Below, piece after piece: positions 32,140 through 33,713 of a stretch of 33,713 nt of DNA. The position numbers and the translations under genes are program-made. The DNA is taken from assembly GCA_020250175.1 (NCBI GenBank), contig JADCEN010000068.1, positions 1-33,713 of the forward strand, written 5' to 3'. Each line of letters opens with the position of its first letter. Positions within the stretch are counted from its first letter, which is position 1. This DNA is from Rhodobacter sp. GTDB lineage: Bacteria; Pseudomonadota; Alphaproteobacteria; Rhodobacterales; Rhodobacteraceae. Below the pieces are notes generated by a model, which was given only the letters and a program-made list of their open reading frames with translations, did no database searches and was not told the DNA's origin.

Positions 32140-33312
32140 CTAGGACTCTGTTCGCAAATTGATGCGCGCGGTGATGGCGTCAGTGGCTTCGTTCGTCAGA
32201 CCGGCGTCGGCCAGCGTGGGCAGATCATGGGACAACCAGAAATACACTGCCGATCTGACGGCGTAGACTGGTTCCGCCGCACGATCTGATTCGCTCTCGA
32301 AGTCAATGCCTTCGCCAAACTCTCTTTCGTGCCATACCGTGAATGCCCGGTAGTTACCTCGACCAGTCAATTGCAACAGTCCGCGCCCACGATAGGTCCA
32401 TCCGTCATTACTTGCGGCATCACCATTGCCGTTTCGGTTGGCCAAAGCAAGATTGGCGATGGAAACAGCATCAGCGGGATGATCTTCGGTTCGCGCGAAA
32501 CGCTGTGCATCTTCCGGATTATTTCGGAAATAGCGATATGTGGCCATCAAGCCTCGGACGTTGTAGTTAAAGCCCTCAACAAGCTGGGCATCGTCGCCCG
32601 CTTCCTGACGCATCTGCGCCAGAAAATGGATGAGCCTCTCCCGTGTGTCGAGTTGACCGGACACGACGCGCAAGTCCACTTCTCGCGCAATGGCGGCACG
32701 CTTTTCGGTGTCTGCTGCCGGGAACACGGTCGCCAATCGATCCCCTGTCAGAATATCGCACACTGCGCCGTCAGGGATAGCGGTCCCATCAAGGACCGGT
32801 TCTGCGGTGCACCGGCAGTTCCACCCCTGGCCCGGATGACCCCCATCAGGGGTATCGGACCACGAAAAGATGTGATCGTCATATGCGGCATGGGCGGACC
32901 TGACACGGGAATCATCCTGGCTGCGCCAGATGTATTGTTCAACATTCAGACCTTGCGTTTGCAGGACCCCGTTCAGGATTTCGGCGTATCTCGCAAGGAC
33001 CTTGGTGATGACCGGGTCGTTCGGGTTCACCGCCACCCCGATTTCGGTCAGCCGGTCTGCAACCTCGCTCCGAAGTTGATCACGGATGGGTGTCAGATTG
33101 ATCGCGCTTATGTCGATAGAGACACCGTCTGGGAGGTATTGATTCAGGCGACCAACGGCAGCTGCAAGCGAATCATCAATGATGCTGTCGAGGAGTCGGT
33201 CGGGCACCACCGAAAACTTTGCTTCCAGATCAACAAGGCCGTTCAACGCCAATACGAATGTACTTTGCCCGCCTGACCTGATCCAGGTTGAGAACCTGCT
33301 CTCTTGCCTCAT
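32140..33312 (-). CDS. MuF-domain/GH19 fusion protein, module B, with a premature stop
   Basis: The product (390 residues) is colinear with the module A protein. Residues 1-103 differ from it at only four positions (6, 21, 72, 92). The MuF-like segment is QYIWRSQDDSRVRSAHAAYD, then GHPGQGWNCRC (158-168). The GH19-like domain has HFLAQMRQEAGDD with Glu237, LALANRNGNGDAASNDGW, then YRGRGLLQLTGRGNY. The frame ends at TAG 32142-32140. Beyond it the same frame stays open for 33 more codons without any indel, includes the conserved tail CRFSVAKPRFEDSE, and ends at TGA 32040-32038. Read through, the gene would be 424 codons plus stop, exactly as in module A. The stop follows the GH19 core, so the hydrolase may still fold. 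It starts 114 bp downstream of tRNA-Ser(GGA), same direction. Confidence 0.8.
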   Translation of the reverse strand: MRQESRFSTWIRSGGQSTFVLALNGLVDLEAKFSVVPDRLLDSIIDDSLAAAVGRLNQYLPDGVSIDISAINLTPIRDQLRSEVADRLTEIGVAVNPNDPVITKVLARYAEILNGVLQTQGLNVEQYIWRSQDDSRVRSAHAAYDDHIFSWSDTPDGGHPGQGWNCRCTAEPVLDGTAIPDGAVCDILTGDRLATVFPAADTEKRAAIAREVDLRVVSGQLDTRERLIHFLAQMRQEAGDDAQLVEGFNYNVRGLMATYRYFRNNPEDAQRFARTEDHPADAVSIANLALANRNGNGDAASNDGWTYRGRGLLQLTGRGNYRAFTVWHEREFGEGIDFESESDRAAEPVYAVRSAVYFWLSHDLPTLADAGLTNEATDAITARINLRTES

Positions 33313-33431
33313 TCTGCCAGCGCCCCCGAAAATATGGCACCATTGGAGACGCTTGAAGTCAAGTAATCGTTAACGCTCCGGTCGCAACCTGTTAGCCACC
33401 AGAGAAAGTTAGACCGGAGTTGCGGTGGCGG
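33004..33431. repeat. Direct repeat, copy 2: 5' block of module B up to the tRNA end
   Basis: Counterpart of 31039-31466. Its right end (TGGCGG, 33426-33431) is the CCA end and first acceptor bases of tRNA-Ser(GGA), so the duplication unit reached into the tRNA gene. Confidence 0.9.
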
Positions 33432-33515
33432 AGAGAGAGGGATTCGAACCCTCGAGACGGTTCCCCGCCTACACACTTTCCAGGCGTGCGCCTTCGACCA
33501 CTCGGCCACCTCTCC
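33426..33515 (-). tRNA. tRNA-Ser(GGA)
   Basis: A 90-nt gene including encoded CCA starts with GGAGAGG at 33515. Anticodon loop CTGGAAA (anticodon GGA), long variable arm, T arm GGTTCGAATCC. Its 3' end faces the effector/immunity modules. Confidence 0.95.
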
Positions 33516-33525
33516 GTCGGCGGGC

Positions 33526-33554
33526 TGTTTAGCGGTCGGGGGGGGATGTGGCAA
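33526..33554 (-). promoter_or_regulatory. Candidate promoter of tRNA-Ser(GGA)
   Basis: On the minus strand TTGCCA (33554-33549) and TAAACA (33531-33526) are 17 bp apart, placing the start a few nt upstream of the mature tRNA. Confidence 0.6.
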
Positions 33555-33578
33555 GGGGGCAGAGGTGGCATTTCAGGG

Positions 33579-33713
33579 CTATCGCATTTGGCCGATGATT
33601 GATTTTGCGAAGTCATTGGACCATCCTGCGCGTTTGCGTTTTCGGGAGACGGGGAGTTTGGGGCGGGCCTTTCGCAGGATGTTGAGGGTGAGCTTTCGCA
33701 GAATGCTGAGGTT
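33579..33713 (-). pseudogene. C-terminal end of an ISAs1-type transposase, cut by the window edge
   Basis: The minus-strand frame from the right edge to TAG at 33581-33579 encodes 44 residues: [20 protein letters not shown], then [20 protein letters not shown] and GQMR. The N-L-x-x-L-R-K-x-x-L-N-x-L-R...K-x-K-R-x-x-A-G-W pattern is the C-terminus of ISAs1-family DDE transposases. Whether the gene is intact cannot be seen because the rest is outside the window. Confidence 0.65.

Noticed and set aside
31039-33431. CRISPR or short tandem repeat array
   Set aside because: There are only two long copies, 1965 bp apart, spanning coding and upstream sequence; no short repeat-spacer pattern exists anywhere in the window.
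29561-33431. Part of a normal prophage structural cluster because of the MuF-like domain
   Set aside because: No portal, terminase, capsid or tail genes are nearby, the domain is fused to a hydrolase, and each copy is paired with an exported small protein.
1495-33515. The two tRNA-Ser genes as left and right attachment sites of one 32-kb island
   Set aside because: Both are complete, different isoacceptors (CGA and GGA), and the DNA between them is largely housekeeping; their shared 3' sequence is ordinary tRNA-Ser similarity.

Overview
The window looks like chromosomal DNA of an alphaproteobacterium of the Rhodobacterales (Rhodobacter/Paracoccus type). The basis is high GC, the protein flavour of the housekeeping genes (UvrD, pyruvate carboxylase, class II NrdJ, DUF1489, DUF6455) and tRNA promoters with TTG-type -35 boxes. 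This placement is inference from gene content; no database search was possible.

Left part (1-7326): the left edge holds the 5' tip of a minus-strand gene and a protein with an ADP-ribosyltransferase-like R-S-ExE pattern, followed by a clean terminator and about 620 bp of gene-free, GCGCGC-rich DNA that ends at the 3' end of tRNA-Ser(CGA). Then come a BenE-type transporter, an IS256-family transposase relic, a small conserved hypothetical gene, an M48 lipoprotein peptidase, a DUF6455 gene broken by a one-base deletion and by an internally deleted 803-bp IS3-family element, tRNA-Gly(GCC) with promoter and terminator, and a MAPEG-type membrane protein.

Central part (7340-21388): housekeeping genes dominate, namely pyruvate carboxylase (minus), a UvrD/PcrA helicase (plus), adenosylcobalamin-dependent ribonucleotide reductase nrdJ (minus) and DUF1489 (plus). 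They are followed by a carbohydrate-type cluster: BtpA-family protein, PfkB kinase, a glutamine-amidotransferase-like protein, a phosphotriesterase-family remnant, a LacI-regulator remnant and a sugar-dehydrogenase-like SDR. A deletion has fused the N-terminus of the LacI gene to the C-terminal part of the phosphotriesterase gene, leaving a LacI-type operator without its regulator.

Right part (21389-33713): an accessory region begins with a graveyard of IS6, IS256 and IS110 fragments. It continues with two oxidoreductase/hydrolase operons, each divergent from a TetR gene with visible operators (NmrA plus alpha/beta hydrolase; SDR plus Tat-exported metallo-beta-lactamase-fold protein). Next is a compact minus-strand operon of four small genes of immunity-protein flavour whose first gene is cut by an IS110 fragment. 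The most striking content is at 29561-33431, directly downstream of and co-directional with tRNA-Ser(GGA): two tandem modules, each made of a 424-codon protein (conserved N-terminus, phage MuF-like middle, GH19 lysozyme/chitinase-like C-terminus) overlapping by ATGA a small exported protein with two conserved cysteines. I interpret these as peptidoglycan-hydrolase effectors with periplasmic immunity partners. The two effector genes share an almost identical 5' block of about 430 bp that extends upstream to the tRNA end, but diverge afterwards; the tRNA-proximal copy carries an in-frame stop 34 codons before its ancestral end. The right edge holds the C-terminus of an ISAs1-type transposase.
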